This document shows, in pieces, positions 35,880 to 45,643 of a stretch of DNA of 64,000 nt. The notes under the pieces were generated by a model. It had not been told where the DNA came from. It saw only the letters and a program-made list of their open reading frames with translations, and ran no database searches. The stretch covers positions 1 to 64,000 of the forward strand of contig PDSZ01000020.1 of assembly GCA_002748705.1 (NCBI GenBank), written 5' to 3'. This stretch comes from Candidatus Fermentibacterota bacterium (GTDB taxonomy: Bacteria; Fermentibacterota; Fermentibacteria; Fermentibacterales; Fermentibacteraceae). Position numbers and translations under genes: made by a program. Position 1 is the stretch's first letter; the number at the start of each line of letters is the position of its first letter.

Positions 35880-38225
35880 CTACTCTTCATCAATAATAAT
35901 CATTGGAGAGAGATAGAGAGGCGCCGGAGAGTTGAGAAGAGGGTCGTCAGTGAGTTCAGAGACAGCATCTGTAAGTGATGCAAGGCCTAAAGGACTGATA
36001 TTTATGCTTCCAAGGCCTGTGACCTGTGGAAAAACAACAAGTTCAGGAAGAGGCTCATCAAGGCCTGCAAGATGTGACGCATGGGCTATTGCATCCAGTA
36101 CACCTCCGTTATTGTCCACCAGCCCAAGTTCAAGGGCGTCGGTGCCTGCCCACACACGGCCCTGCCCTATGGCATCCACTTCCTCAAAGGTCATGTTCCT
36201 GCCTTCAGCCACTGTATTTACGAACAGTTCGTATCCCTGACGCATGGCGGCGAATTCACGGTCCCGCTGGTCTTCAGTGAAGGGCTCAAACGGGTTTCCG
36301 GGGTTTCCGGAAGGCTCTATTTCCACCTTTTCAATATTGATACCAAGCTTTTCCAGAAGGTTTCCGTATACAATCTTGCCGCTGATTATTCCTATTGAGC
36401 CGGTTACAGTGGTTCTGCCGGCGAAGATAGCGTCAGCGCCTGCAGCCATGTAGTAGCCGCCGCTTGCTGCAACACTGCCCATGCTGACCACAACAGGCAT
36501 TTTCTTCCTGATGTTCTCCACAGCATGGTACATATCGTCGCTGGCCATTGCATCGCCTCCGCCTGAATTTATTCTGAGAACGATTGCCTTGACCCCTTCA
36601 GATGACGCCGCCTGTTCAAGCATTTCGGTTACAGTATCGCTTCCCATGTTTCTGCCCGTTATGGAGGAACCGCTGCGGCCGTTGATGATGTTGCCGTCGG
36701 CAATCACCACAGCGATTCGAGGGTTGGAACCCCATAAAGAAGGCTCTGACGGTATTGCAGCGTACTTGTAGGAATCAATGGTTGAGAAGGATCTGCCCAG
36801 ATCTTTTTTCACAAAATCCTCAAACTGGTCGTTGTAGAGAAGAGTATCAACCAGTCCCATTGTTGCCATCTGTTCTCCTGCGAAAGGGCCTTCTCTGAAC
36901 AGAATATCCATCTGGGCAGGCTCAAGTCCCCGTCCTTCCGATATTCCCCTCACAAGTTCATTCTTCATGTTTTCAAGCAGTGCCGTTGCAGCTTCTCTCT
37001 GTGCGTCAGAGATGCTGTACTCGGTGAACATGTCACTGAAATTTTTGTAGTCTCCTATGTGCATCAGCTCAGGGTAAATGCCCAGTTTGTCCAGAAAGCC
37101 CCGCAGAAAAAAAGTGTAACCTGTAAAACCGTGAACAGATATGTGTCCGGCTCTGTGAATACATATTGCTCTGCATGCGCTTGCAGTGTAGTATGAGCTG
37201 TTGCCGGCGTATTCCATGTATGCATAGACCGGTTTGCCTGCAGATCTGTAGTCAACCAGAACATCTCTCAGTTCTTCGCTCTGAGCAGTATTGTAGGAGT
37301 AATCTGACATGTCCAGCAGGACCCCCTCTACAGAAGGATCGTTAACACCTGCGGCAAGGGCTGCAATCCTCTCTGTAAATGAGGGTTTTCTCGGACCGAG
37401 AAAGGATCTGGACGGAAGCTCATCACCGTATCCTGTGGAGTAGGTAAGGAATTCAGGAAGAGGCTGAACAGCGCTGGAGCGTGGAGAGTCGTATAAGAGT
37501 ATTTCTCCTGTGGTGCCGGTATATTCACCATCGTTGAGGTCTGCGCCGGCAGTTATACCGATTCTGCCCATGTCCATCTGTACCCCGAAGCTCATTGTTT
37601 CGTTTTCTCCGAAGGAGCCTCTTACTGCTATTCCTGAAAGGGGACGAATCTCTATTCCAGCTGACCATCTGTCTGGAAAGTTCTCTGATTTGAACCTGTA
37701 GTCTCCGGTGAGAGTAATCATGTGGCTGCCAAGGGGTCTTACTGCGGCTCCTGCTATGCAGCAGGGGTCAATGTCACCGGTCTCAGTTCTTGCAGTTGCT
37801 CCAAGCCCCAGATGAGGATCTGGTCGCCAGGTCAGCCCTGCTGTAAAGAACTTTTCACCGCTCTGTGGGTGATTATTAACTGTCGGATCGTACCAGGTAT
37901 AGCTTAACCCTGCCGCAATGTCACCATATCTGAAAGAGCCCCCTGAGGTGAATCTTCTCAGGGACTGACTGTCATCCCACCAGCCGGTAAACCCGCCGCT
38001 TCTGCTGTCCAGTGTTATCCTGTCGAACCGTTCAAAGGCGCTGTCACTTAAAACGAAACCTATACGCATTGTGTTTGACGCAAGCCAGGCAGTTCCTGAC
38101 GGATTAACCAGCAGCGCATTGTCTGCCTCCGGATACGCTGTCCACCAGAAGGGAACAGACGGCCCCGGCGCCAGATCCATAGCCCATGAAACAAGCAGCT
38201 GGGTTATCAGTAATGATGTGAGCAA
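35880..38225 (-). CDS. sppA: Signal peptide peptidase SppA-like protease with N-terminal barrel-like domain
   Basis: A signal-like N-terminus precedes about 250 residues that read like outer-membrane beta strands (alternating aromatic/Gly/Thr, e.g. A-A-G-L-S-Y-T-W-Y). Residues about 290-781 are a double S49/SppA domain. The first half keeps the Lys of the dyad in G-D-Y-K-N-F-S-D. The second half keeps the Ser in S-M-G-S-V-A-A-S-G-G-Y-Y and the following T-G-S-I-G. SppA normally degrades leftover signal peptides in the inner membrane, so the added domain suggests an outer-membrane or periplasmic location. The start is TTG 38225 with GGAGGGAG seven bases upstream. Length 781 is well above the usual 600. 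Confidence 0.85.
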   Translation of the reverse strand: MLTSLLITQLLVSWAMDLAPGPSVPFWWTAYPEADNALLVNPSGTAWLASNTMRIGFVLSDSAFERFDRITLDSRSGGFTGWWDDSQSLRRFTSGGSFRYGDIAAGLSYTWYDPTVNNHPQSGEKFFTAGLTWRPDPHLGLGATARTETGDIDPCCIAGAAVRPLGSHMITLTGDYRFKSENFPDRWSAGIEIRPLSGIAVRGSFGENETMSFGVQMDMGRIGITAGADLNDGEYTGTTGEILLYDSPRSSAVQPLPEFLTYSTGYGDELPSRSFLGPRKPSFTERIAALAAGVNDPSVEGVLLDMSDYSYNTAQSEELRDVLVDYRSAGKPVYAYMEYAGNSSYYTASACRAICIHRAGHISVHGFTGYTFFLRGFLDKLGIYPELMHIGDYKNFSDMFTEYSISDAQREAATALLENMKNELVRGISEGRGLEPAQMDILFREGPFAGEQMATMGLVDTLLYNDQFEDFVKKDLGRSFSTIDSYKYAAIPSEPSLWGSNPRIAVVIADGNIINGRSGSSITGRNMGSDTVTEMLEQAASSEGVKAIVLRINSGGGDAMASDDMYHAVENIRKKMPVVVSMGSVAASGGYYMAAGADAIFAGRTTVTGSIGIISGKIVYGNLLEKLGINIEKVEIEPSGNPGNPFEPFTEDQRDREFAAMRQGYELFVNTVAEGRNMTFEEVDAIGQGRVWAGTDALELGLVDNNGGVLDAIAHASHLAGLDEPLPELVVFPQVTGLGSINISPLGLASLTDAVSELTDDPLLNSPAPLYLSPMIIIDEE

Positions 38226-38240
38226 TTTAACTCTCCCTCC

Positions 38241-39254
38241 TTAAAAAGCGCTGTCAAAACCTGCGGAAATCTTCATCCCTTCATCTCCCCAGGCCGCATC
38301 TATTCTCATCTTTGCATCCTGGCCGGTGCCGATTCTGATTCCCCCTCCTATATCTGTATGAAGGTTCTCAAGGGTTAGCTCAGATGCTTTTACCGCAGTT
38401 CTTCCTGCTTCAGCAAATGCAGCAAAACCAAAAGAGAATCGGGAAATGTTTTCGCTGTCAGTGAGGGTCAGCAGTGTTTGCCTTACCTCAAATTGCCCAA
38501 TGAGCCAGGCTTCCCCTGTAAAACGGTAATCGCTGTATCCGCGGAAGTCAGTCTGGGAGCCAAGGCTGGAAGTGTAGGGTACAGGGGTTTGCTCTACACC
38601 GAAATGACGGTAGTATCTGGCTCCCAGTGCTGTTTCACCACCATTCCATGGTTTGAGAGTCAATCTTCCTCTGGAAGCAAATCCTCCGTAACTTACATCC
38701 CCTGTCTGGAAGAAGCCGCCTGTTTCCAGAAGGGCTTCACCGTTCATCGGAGCCTGACGGATAAGAGTAAGCTTCAGCATAGGACCTATGGTGAGAACAG
38801 GATTGAATTCCCTTCCCTGCATCATGCTCCATAAGGGGCTGGATTCCATGTTGTAGACTGTTGAATGCCGTGCGTCCAGCCCTGCTGTAATTAACAGCTC
38901 TTCAGTTATCGGGGCGGTGTATGAGCCGGTCAGGTGGAACATCTCTATATCCATAGTTGCAGTGCTGTCTCCATCTGTATCGTTACCCCAGCCGAACCAT
39001 TTTTTCTTCAGCATTTTTCGATATTCCAGCTCTGTTGAGATGATACCGTTTTTCAGCTCTGCGGTGTAGGAAGGCTGGAACTTTATTACACCTGCAGTGC
39101 CGTAGTAGCCGTCAAGGGAAAACTGGCTGTCTGTAATCAGAAACCCTCCAAGTATCAAACCGGTAGATGATGAATAGCCTGCAGTGGGCAGTGCAGTGAG
39201 AGCCAGGGATGCGGAAGCTGTTACAGTGACAAGAAGAGCTGTTGCGATTTTCAT
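38241..39254 (-). CDS. Outer-membrane beta-barrel protein, unknown
   Basis: ATG 39254 is chosen because GGAGG lies five bases upstream and a signal peptide follows at once (M-K-I-A-T-A-L-L-V-T-V-T-A-S-A-S-L-A-L). The frame is open 49 codons further up but without these features. The 337-residue product has repeated amphipathic strands (G-L-I-L-G-G-F-L-I, F-H-L-T-G-S-Y-T-A-P, R-F-S-F-G-F-A-A-F-A-E-A-G) and ends G-F-D-S-A-F. It resembles surface-antigen/Omp85-type barrels without POTRA domains. It lies 15 bases upstream of the SppA-like gene and is divergent from the glycan cluster. Confidence 0.68.
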   Translation of the reverse strand: MKIATALLVTVTASASLALTALPTAGYSSSTGLILGGFLITDSQFSLDGYYGTAGVIKFQPSYTAELKNGIISTELEYRKMLKKKWFGWGNDTDGDSTATMDIEMFHLTGSYTAPITEELLITAGLDARHSTVYNMESSPLWSMMQGREFNPVLTIGPMLKLTLIRQAPMNGEALLETGGFFQTGDVSYGGFASRGRLTLKPWNGGETALGARYYRHFGVEQTPVPYTSSLGSQTDFRGYSDYRFTGEAWLIGQFEVRQTLLTLTDSENISRFSFGFAAFAEAGRTAVKASELTLENLHTDIGGGIRIGTGQDAKMRIDAAWGDEGMKISAGFDSAF

Positions 39255-39391
39255 TAAACCTCCATTTGAACTCTTATGCTTTTCTGGAACATAGTCTGCC
39301 ATGGTGATTACAGAAAGCACCATGCTGAAACAGTACTCCGCAAGGGATATATCAACTATATTGATACAAATCATTATTCTGGAGGACAGGT

Positions 39392-40099
39392 TTGAAAACA
39401 CCGCTTGTTATCGTTCCCACTTACAACGAGCTGGAAAACATTCAGGAGATGATTCCCCGGCTGCTTGAGCTGCCGGTGGGGGCCAGTGTTCTGGTTGTTG
39501 ACGATTCCAGTCCGGACGGTACAGGAAAGGCTGTGGAGTCTTTTTCAGACACAGGCAGGGTTCATCTTCTTTCAAGACCTGAGAAAAACGGTTTGGGACA
39601 GGCTTATGTTGCAGGATTCAAGTGGGCTCTGAAGCAGGAAAAGTTCGATCCTGTAGTACAGATGGATGCTGATTTTTCCCATAATCCGGACATTGTTCCA
39701 GAGCTGATTGCCCGACTCAGCAAACATGATTTTGCCATTGGTTCCAGGTATTGCAACGGAGTCAATGTGGTGAACTGGCCTCTGAGAAGGCTGCTTCTCT
39801 CCTGGTTTGCCAACAGGTACACAAAATTTGTTACCGGACTTCCTGTCAATGATGCTACAGGAGGTTTCAAGGCTTTCAGAAGATCTGCTCTGGCAAAGCT
39901 TGATCTTGATTCAATTCGTTCAGACGGTTACTCATTCCAGATAGAGGTGACATACAAACTTCACAAATCAGGGTGTTCCCTTGTGGAAGTGCCCATTGTA
40001 TTTGTGGACAGGCATTCAGGAACCAGTAAGATGTCCAGAGCCATTGTATGGGAAGCTGCCTGGATGGTCTGGCGCATAAGATTTCCCGGTTTTTTCTGA
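39392..40099 (+). CDS. Family 2 glycosyltransferase, polyprenol-phosphate mannose synthase type
   Basis: Transfers a sugar from a nucleotide donor to polyprenyl phosphate. The 235-residue GT-A domain shows I-V-P-T-Y-N-E-L-E-N-I, D-D-S-S-P-D-G-T-G, and the metal-binding D-A-D-F-S-H-N-P, as in DPM1-like enzymes. G-S-R-Y-C-N-G and G-Y-S-F-Q-I-E follow. No C-terminal membrane helices are present, so it is the short soluble type. The start is TTG 39392 with GGAGGACAGG directly upstream. It is the first gene of the 18-kb glycan cluster; lipid-linked sugars it makes could feed the membrane glycosyltransferase at 43.3 kb. Confidence 0.9.
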   Translation: MKTPLVIVPTYNELENIQEMIPRLLELPVGASVLVVDDSSPDGTGKAVESFSDTGRVHLLSRPEKNGLGQAYVAGFKWALKQEKFDPVVQMDADFSHNPDIVPELIARLSKHDFAIGSRYCNGVNVVNWPLRRLLLSWFANRYTKFVTGLPVNDATGGFKAFRRSALAKLDLDSIRSDGYSFQIEVTYKLHKSGCSLVEVPIVFVDRHSGTSKMSRAIVWEAAWMVWRIRFPGFF

Positions 40100-40108
40100 G
40101 AGGACAAT

Positions 40109-42355
40109 ATGCAGATACTTCTTTGCGTGCTGATGTCAGCTTCACCGGCTTGGGAGCTGACCACTTCGCTTTCCTACATACACAATACTTCTCCTTCATC
40201 TGAAGGCGGAGTCTGGTGCGCTTCTTCAGGAGGAGCTTTTCACTACACACCTTCAGAAGGTACGGGAACAGTCTATTCCTGTCCAGAGCATCTTCCTGTT
40301 CCTGATTGCCGTGATATTCTTGAGGATTCTTCAGGAAGAATCTGGTTTGCCACCGGAGGAAAAGGATTGCTGATGCTGGACGGAAGCGCCTGGTCATCCT
40401 ATTCAAACTTTGAAGGTATTCCCGGCCAGGGAACTGTAACTGCACTGGAGGAAGCAGCAGGGAAAATATGGGTTGGAAGCAGCGGGGGTTTTGCCTATGG
40501 GGATCAGATAGGTTTTACCCCTGTAGGAGATGCCTTTTCTGCCGACAATGTCTATTCCATATCTGTAAGGAACGATACACTTTGGCTTTGCACAGAAAAG
40601 GGAGTTTATACTCTCTCTGATCCCTCTTTACCTCAGAATCCAGACTCCTGGCTGTACTGGGAAGGTACCGATACACTAGGCCTTAGAAGGGTGAGAGCAG
40701 GAGAATCTTCAGTATTTGCCTGCGGCGATGCAGGGGTTGTCGAACTCAGCCCTCAGGATTCTGTGTTCAGGTTTGTTCTTGACTACTCTGCCGAGAAAGA
40801 TAGCTCTGTTATTGATGTCCTTGAGCTTGATGAAGGATTGCTGGCTGCGTGTCATGGACAGGTTCTAATCCGATCAGGAGGTCAGTGGTCACCTCTGGGA
40901 TCAGGTATTCCCTCGGCCTTCTGGCCTACCTGCCTGTTTACTGTTGAAGACCAGCTGCACTGCGGGTTTACCATACAGACTGATCTGCCTAATCTGGTGA
41001 ACACCCAGTCCGGCCTTGGTTTTTACATACTCTCCTCGAATACCTGGTCTAACTACACTATTCCCGGCATGCAGTGCAAGAGGATTCACCAGATATCAAT
41101 TACTGATGATGGAAAAATCTTTACCGGCAGCTACCTGAGAGGTGTACAAGCCTATTATCCCGGTGAAGGCTGGAGAATTTACAGTAAGGAGGACGGCATG
41201 TCTTCTGAGTTTCAGGTATTCTCAGTTGCAGCTGATCCTGCAGGAGGATTGTGGACCTCCTCCTACACCAGAGGCCTGAGCTGGATAAGGGACAATGGCG
41301 ACTTGATATCTGAAGGAGATACTATTCTAACATTCTATACTGACACAATTGGTTATTTCGAGCCATGGACCACTCTTATCAAGGCTCCACTTCCTAATAA
41401 TCAGCCTGTTATGCTCACAAGTCAGGAAAACGGTATGTGGGGTGCTTTTCAGCAGTTTGACCCTACAGGCGCTCCAGATGAACCCAGTGGTATCATGGGA
41501 TTCAACGGCGATCCTATGGGCACTATGAGCTGGGCTCCAAGAGTACTTGGCAGTGGAATTGCCTATCCAAATGTGCATAGTGTCTATCCAGCATCTAATG
41601 ACAGCCTCTGGATAGCTTTTGCCGATGGTGGAGGGTGCCAGCTTCTGGTACACTCAGGCAATCCTGGAGATGATTCAGCAGATCAGTGGTATCCAGGAAA
41701 CGGTCAGGCTTACACCATAGCCTATGGACTTCCATCATCTGCTGTATACTGCTTCACAAAAGTTCCAGGTCAGGGTCTTTTTCTGGGAACCGGCTCCGGT
41801 CTGGCCAGGTGGGACGGAAACGGTTTTACTGAGTACGGCGATGTCTCAGGTGCAGTGGAGGCAATGGCAGCAGATGAGTATGGCAGGCTCTGGTGTCTTG
41901 GAGAGTCTGGTGTTTCAATGGTAGCTGACGGCAGTTCAGAATATTATGATGAGATCAACAGCGATTTTGTGCCTTCAACTACTTATAACTGGGAGTACGC
42001 AGCTCATGATCCTTTCTACGGAGGTGTGAGATTTTCCTCAATAAAGGGTCTTTGGAGAGTACGGCTTGAAGGCGGAGGCGGAGGGGAAACCCATTCCGCC
42101 ATAAGCTTATATCCCCAGCCGTTTATTTCAGAAGAATCTGTTCTAAGAATAGCAGGTCTGGACGACAACGCCCCTGTTTCTGTCTCATTTTACCGCCTTG
42201 ATGGCACTTATGCCGGATCATTGAATGCAGAGTCTGTTCAGGAATGGGCATGGAACGGTACGCTGAGAAACAAGGTGGTTGCTTCAGGTGTTTACATCGT
42301 CACAGTATCATCCGGAGGTGACCTCTATCAGGAAAAGATAACGGTAGTAAGATGA
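40109..42355 (+). CDS. Secreted propeller protein with C-terminal sorting-type domain
   Basis: A short signal peptide (M-Q-I-L-L-C-V-L-M-S-A-S-P-A-W) is followed by repeated propeller blades of the two-component-regulator-propeller kind (for example D-S-S-G-R-I-W-F-A-T-G-G and A-A-G-K-I-W-V-G-S-S-G-G). The last 85 residues start I-S-L-Y-P-Q-P-F and end G-V-Y-I-V-T-V-S with a basic terminus. This is the FlgD-Ig/type-A sorting pattern used for surface delivery through the type IX system or similar routes. The protein is 748 residues. The ATG has AGAGGAC upstream and the stop overlaps the FemAB-like gene by 4 bases. Confidence 0.82.
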   Translation: MQILLCVLMSASPAWELTTSLSYIHNTSPSSEGGVWCASSGGAFHYTPSEGTGTVYSCPEHLPVPDCRDILEDSSGRIWFATGGKGLLMLDGSAWSSYSNFEGIPGQGTVTALEEAAGKIWVGSSGGFAYGDQIGFTPVGDAFSADNVYSISVRNDTLWLCTEKGVYTLSDPSLPQNPDSWLYWEGTDTLGLRRVRAGESSVFACGDAGVVELSPQDSVFRFVLDYSAEKDSSVIDVLELDEGLLAACHGQVLIRSGGQWSPLGSGIPSAFWPTCLFTVEDQLHCGFTIQTDLPNLVNTQSGLGFYILSSNTWSNYTIPGMQCKRIHQISITDDGKIFTGSYLRGVQAYYPGEGWRIYSKEDGMSSEFQVFSVAADPAGGLWTSSYTRGLSWIRDNGDLISEGDTILTFYTDTIGYFEPWTTLIKAPLPNNQPVMLTSQENGMWGAFQQFDPTGAPDEPSGIMGFNGDPMGTMSWAPRVLGSGIAYPNVHSVYPASNDSLWIAFADGGGCQLLVHSGNPGDDSADQWYPGNGQAYTIAYGLPSSAVYCFTKVPGQGLFLGTGSGLARWDGNGFTEYGDVSGAVEAMAADEYGRLWCLGESGVSMVADGSSEYYDEINSDFVPSTTYNWEYAAHDPFYGGVRFSSIKGLWRVRLEGGGGGETHSAISLYPQPFISEESVLRIAGLDDNAPVSVSFYRLDGTYAGSLNAESVQEWAWNGTLRNKVVASGVYIVTVSSGGDLYQEKITVVR

Positions 42356-43332
42356 CTCTGTACAAGATAAGACAAACAACAGATGGAGACAGGCAAAACT
42401 GGATTTCTTTCGTGGAACGGGCCAACAATGGTACAATCTTCCACTCCCCTGAGTTTCTTGACTACCATCCGGAGGGCCGGTTCAATAATCACCATCTGGT
42501 GGTGGAGAACAGTTCCGGAAAACCTCTTGCTTACATTCCAGGAGCTCTCTCTGAAATGGAGGGAGGCACCTGGTTCAGGAGTTACCCTGGAGCCTCCTAC
42601 GGAGGACCTGTTCTGGACGACAGACTGGGTCTGGACAAGGTACAGAAGGTTATTGACTCTCTTCTTGCCTACTGCAGAAAACAGGGTTTTGCAGGAGTGG
42701 AAATGACTCCGCCTCCAATCTGCTACTTCCGTCGCCCCCATAACTACATTGACTTTGCTCTGATCAAAAACGGGTTTGACTACAGAAAAAGAGAGCTTAC
42801 AGCGGTAATTGATTTGAGGAGGCTGGGTGAGGAAATTGACCTTGGATTCTCCCAGTCAGCCAGAAGAGGTGTAAAGAAGGCGCTGAAGTCCGGGCTGAAA
42901 GTTCTTGAAGACAATGACTATTCCCGTTTCTATCCTGTTCTTGCCAACAACCTGAAGGACAGGCATGGAGTCAAGCCCACTCACAGCCTGAAAGAGATAG
43001 AGCTTCTTCGTGATATTCTCGGACAGAGGAGCATAAGGCAGTTCGTTACTGTAAACGATTCAGGTGAGGTTCTGGCAGGCATGGTTATGTTCCACTGCAA
43101 CCCCAGGGTCACCCTTGCCTTCTATATCTCCCATAATGAGGAGTTTCAGACTCTTCGTCCGGTGAATCTGGTGTACAGGGAGGTTATTGACTGGGCCAGA
43201 AAAATGGGCTACTGCTATCTTGATCTGGGAACCTACACTCTGAACATGGAAGTTAATCACGGTCTCTGCAGGTTCAAGGAGTCATTCTCTGCCAGGGGAC
43301 AATTCAGGAACACCCTTAAAGGCAGGGTCTGA
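42352..43332 (+). CDS. FemAB/GNAT-like acyltransferase (peptidoglycan bridge or glycan modification)
   Basis: The 326-residue protein has two GNAT-like halves as in FemX/FemAB and BioF2-type proteins: F-H-S-P-E-F-L-D near residue 30, a central Q-S-A-R-R-G-V-K-K-A-L-K-S-G segment near 165, and a C-terminal half with Y-L-D-L-G-T-Y and R-F-K-E-S-F. FemAB proteins add amino acids from aminoacyl-tRNA to cell-wall precursors, and exopolysaccharide clusters carry relatives that acylate sugars. The substrate cannot be chosen from sequence. The start overlaps the propeller gene (ATGA). Confidence 0.8.
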   Translation: MTLYKIRQTTDGDRQNWISFVERANNGTIFHSPEFLDYHPEGRFNNHHLVVENSSGKPLAYIPGALSEMEGGTWFRSYPGASYGGPVLDDRLGLDKVQKVIDSLLAYCRKQGFAGVEMTPPPICYFRRPHNYIDFALIKNGFDYRKRELTAVIDLRRLGEEIDLGFSQSARRGVKKALKSGLKVLEDNDYSRFYPVLANNLKDRHGVKPTHSLKEIELLRDILGQRSIRQFVTVNDSGEVLAGMVMFHCNPRVTLAFYISHNEEFQTLRPVNLVYREVIDWARKMGYCYLDLGTYTLNMEVNHGLCRFKESFSARGQFRNTLKGRV

Positions 43333-43337
43333 TCCTG

Positions 43338-44573
43338 ATGAGATCCCGTGAGGTACTTGTCTGGGCAGGTCTTCTTCTGGCTTTCTTCGGTGGAAGGCTG
43401 ACTACCACTGATGTGGCTGCCCAGTATCAGGTAGCGGAATCTGTTTTCGGTTCCCGTCCTCTTTTTACATCACAGTACGGATGGCAGGTCTCCGGCGTTC
43501 GTGAGGACAATTATGTTCCGCATGCCCCAGGCTACTCGTTAATACTGCTTCCTTCTGCAGGCGTTGGGCTGCTTCTGGGAGTCTCTTCAGGGAAGGTGCT
43601 TGCCGCTCTTACCAACGCATTTATGAGCCTGCTTTTAATAGAGGGAATGCGGAAACTGGCAGAAGGCTTTATCGGTCAGGTCAGCGCCTCCAGATTTCTT
43701 GCTGTAATGGCAGGAACAATGGCTCTGGTGTACGGAAGAATGCCCTATGATGTAACATCTGCCGCAGCTCTGGCCATATGGGGTTCCTGGTTTATCCATT
43801 CAGGTAAACCATTCCATGCAGGGGTTCTTTTTGGAGCGGCACTTCTTGTGAGACCGGACATTATTGTTCTTCTGCCTGTCTACTGGACATGCGAGAAACC
43901 CATGGAAAAGTTTATGCCTTTTATCGCAGGAGCTGCTCCTTTTGTTATGGGGCTTATGCTTTACAACCATTATCGTTTTGGTTCAGTGCTGAATGACGGT
44001 CACGGAGCAGACCCTGCCATTTCCCCTGACCTGTACGGTCGGGGGATTCCAGGATTGCTTTTCAGCCCGGGGAAAGGTCTTTTCTGGTATGCGCCTCTTA
44101 CGGTTCTGGCTATTTTCTACTGCGGAGACTGGCGATTCTGGAGCCCTCTGGTGTTCTCCCTTGTACTTCACGGGTTTCTTCATGACTGGACCGGCGGAAC
44201 AGGATGGGGGCCGCGGTTCCTCTTTCCTGTGCTTCCAGTGTTCTTCATGCCTCTGATGAGAAGAGGTACAGGAGGAAAGCTGTTTACAGTTCTTGCAGTG
44301 CTGACGCTCATAATAACCTTTGCCGCCTGCGTTACTGATACCAATGGACTTGAACGGGAGCTTGGTCAGGATGACTTTGATTCCCAGTCAAGGCAGAGCC
44401 TTATCTGGAAACCGTCAAGGTCTCCGTTACTTCACACTCTGACATTTCCTGATATAACTTCTCCTGATCTTCTGGGCGGGCATGTTCTCGGCTGGCCTGG
44501 AATTCTTCTTCAACTTGCTGCCGGAGGCGCTCTTGTGTTTTTCGGGTGGAAAAAGGGAGAGTGTTCTCTGTGA
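43338..44573 (+). CDS. Polytopic membrane glycosyltransferase-like protein
   Basis: 411 residues with about ten hydrophobic segments, a large loop after the first helix (Y-V-P-H-A-P-G-Y-S-L-I-L-L-P) and R-P-D-I-I-V-L-L-P-V-Y-W near 175. This pattern fits GT-C-type (PMT/ArnT-like or mannosyltransferase) enzymes that use polyprenyl-phosphate sugars. No exact family is recognised. It starts 6 bases after the FemAB-like gene and overlaps the next glycosyltransferase through a GTGA. Confidence 0.65.
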   Translation: MRSREVLVWAGLLLAFFGGRLTTTDVAAQYQVAESVFGSRPLFTSQYGWQVSGVREDNYVPHAPGYSLILLPSAGVGLLLGVSSGKVLAALTNAFMSLLLIEGMRKLAEGFIGQVSASRFLAVMAGTMALVYGRMPYDVTSAAALAIWGSWFIHSGKPFHAGVLFGAALLVRPDIIVLLPVYWTCEKPMEKFMPFIAGAAPFVMGLMLYNHYRFGSVLNDGHGADPAISPDLYGRGIPGLLFSPGKGLFWYAPLTVLAIFYCGDWRFWSPLVFSLVLHGFLHDWTGGTGWGPRFLFPVLPVFFMPLMRRGTGGKLFTVLAVLTLIITFAACVTDTNGLERELGQDDFDSQSRQSLIWKPSRSPLLHTLTFPDITSPDLLGGHVLGWPGILLQLAAGGALVFFGWKKGECSL

Positions 44574-45643
44574 AAATTCTGCATGTTTCACCGCAGAACT
44601 ACACAGGGGTGCTTACACTTTTTCTTCAAGGGCACAGAGCGTTGGGGCATACAGCCCGACTGGTTACTTTCTACTCAGCCAGGAACCGGTATCCTGAGGA
44701 TGTCTGCCTCAATCTTCCCTTTGTAGGTCCTATGGAATGGCTATGGAAGATTAAGAGGCTGATAAAGAGCGGCAGCATGCGGGTTCCCTTTACCGGAACC
44801 TCTGAAAGGATATTCTGGAGTCCTTCAAGGGCTGAAAGAGTTCTGATGTCCTTCAGGGATATTGTCTGGACCCCTTTGGTAAACAGGGCTGAGAAGAAAT
44901 ACCGGTTCAGCGATTATGATGTGATTGTGCTTGAAGGTGGAATGAGCTTTTTCAGAGATGGCAGAGACATAAGACGATTTGTCGATTCAGGTGTTCATAT
45001 AGTCTCCAACTATCACGGCCTGGATTTGAGAATGAGAGGCGCCATCAAGCCTGTGTGGGATGCAACTGAGCTTCACACCACCTGCGAGTTTGACCTTTTC
45101 AGAAACTATGATGAGCTGGAGTATCTTTTTCTTCCCTATGACAGATCCATGGTACCTGCAGCTGCCCCGTCCGGTGACAAAATCAGAATCTGTCATGCGC
45201 CGAGAATAAGGTCTGTTAAAGGCACAGATATGATTCTTGAAGCTGTTGAGAATCTCTCAGGAAGACTTCCTGTTGAGATGGTACTCATAGAGAACATGAC
45301 CAACAGGGAAGCTGTTATGCTAAAGGCAACCTGTCACATTGCCATTGATCAGATAGCAAGGGGAGACATGGGTTACGGTGTAAACTCACTGGAAACTCTG
45401 TCTATGGGGCTCTGTACAGTAACAAACCTGTCTGAGGCCTATCAGGAGTTTATTCCGGATCACCCCTTTGTCCTGGCACAGCCCCATAATCTGGAAAAAG
45501 TGCTTGAAGAGTTGATTCTGAACAGAGAACTCAGAGAAAAATATGCTGCTGCAGGACCTTCCTGGATTGAAAAGACCCACAACTGGAAATCAGTGGCGGA
45601 AACCATGCACCGCCGTTACAGGGAACTGGGATGGGAAAAATGA
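44570..45643 (+). CDS. Glycosyltransferase, GT4-like (GT-B fold)
   Basis: 357 residues. GTG 44570 overlaps the previous stop (GTGA), and GGGAGA lies before it; the protein then begins V-K-I-L-H-V-S-P-Q-N-Y-T-G, a typical GT-B first strand. The C-terminal half has I-C-H-A-P-R-I-R-S-V-K-G-T-D, then D-M-G-Y-G-V-N-S-L-E-T-L-S-M-G, which corresponds to the E-x7-E nucleotide-sugar site of GT4 enzymes (here with only the first Glu position evident). A soluble or membrane-associated transferase for surface polysaccharide. Donor and acceptor unknown. Confidence 0.8.
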   Translation: MKILHVSPQNYTGVLTLFLQGHRALGHTARLVTFYSARNRYPEDVCLNLPFVGPMEWLWKIKRLIKSGSMRVPFTGTSERIFWSPSRAERVLMSFRDIVWTPLVNRAEKKYRFSDYDVIVLEGGMSFFRDGRDIRRFVDSGVHIVSNYHGLDLRMRGAIKPVWDATELHTTCEFDLFRNYDELEYLFLPYDRSMVPAAAPSGDKIRICHAPRIRSVKGTDMILEAVENLSGRLPVEMVLIENMTNREAVMLKATCHIAIDQIARGDMGYGVNSLETLSMGLCTVTNLSEAYQEFIPDHPFVLAQPHNLEKVLEELILNRELREKYAAAGPSWIEKTHNWKSVAETMHRRYRELGWEK

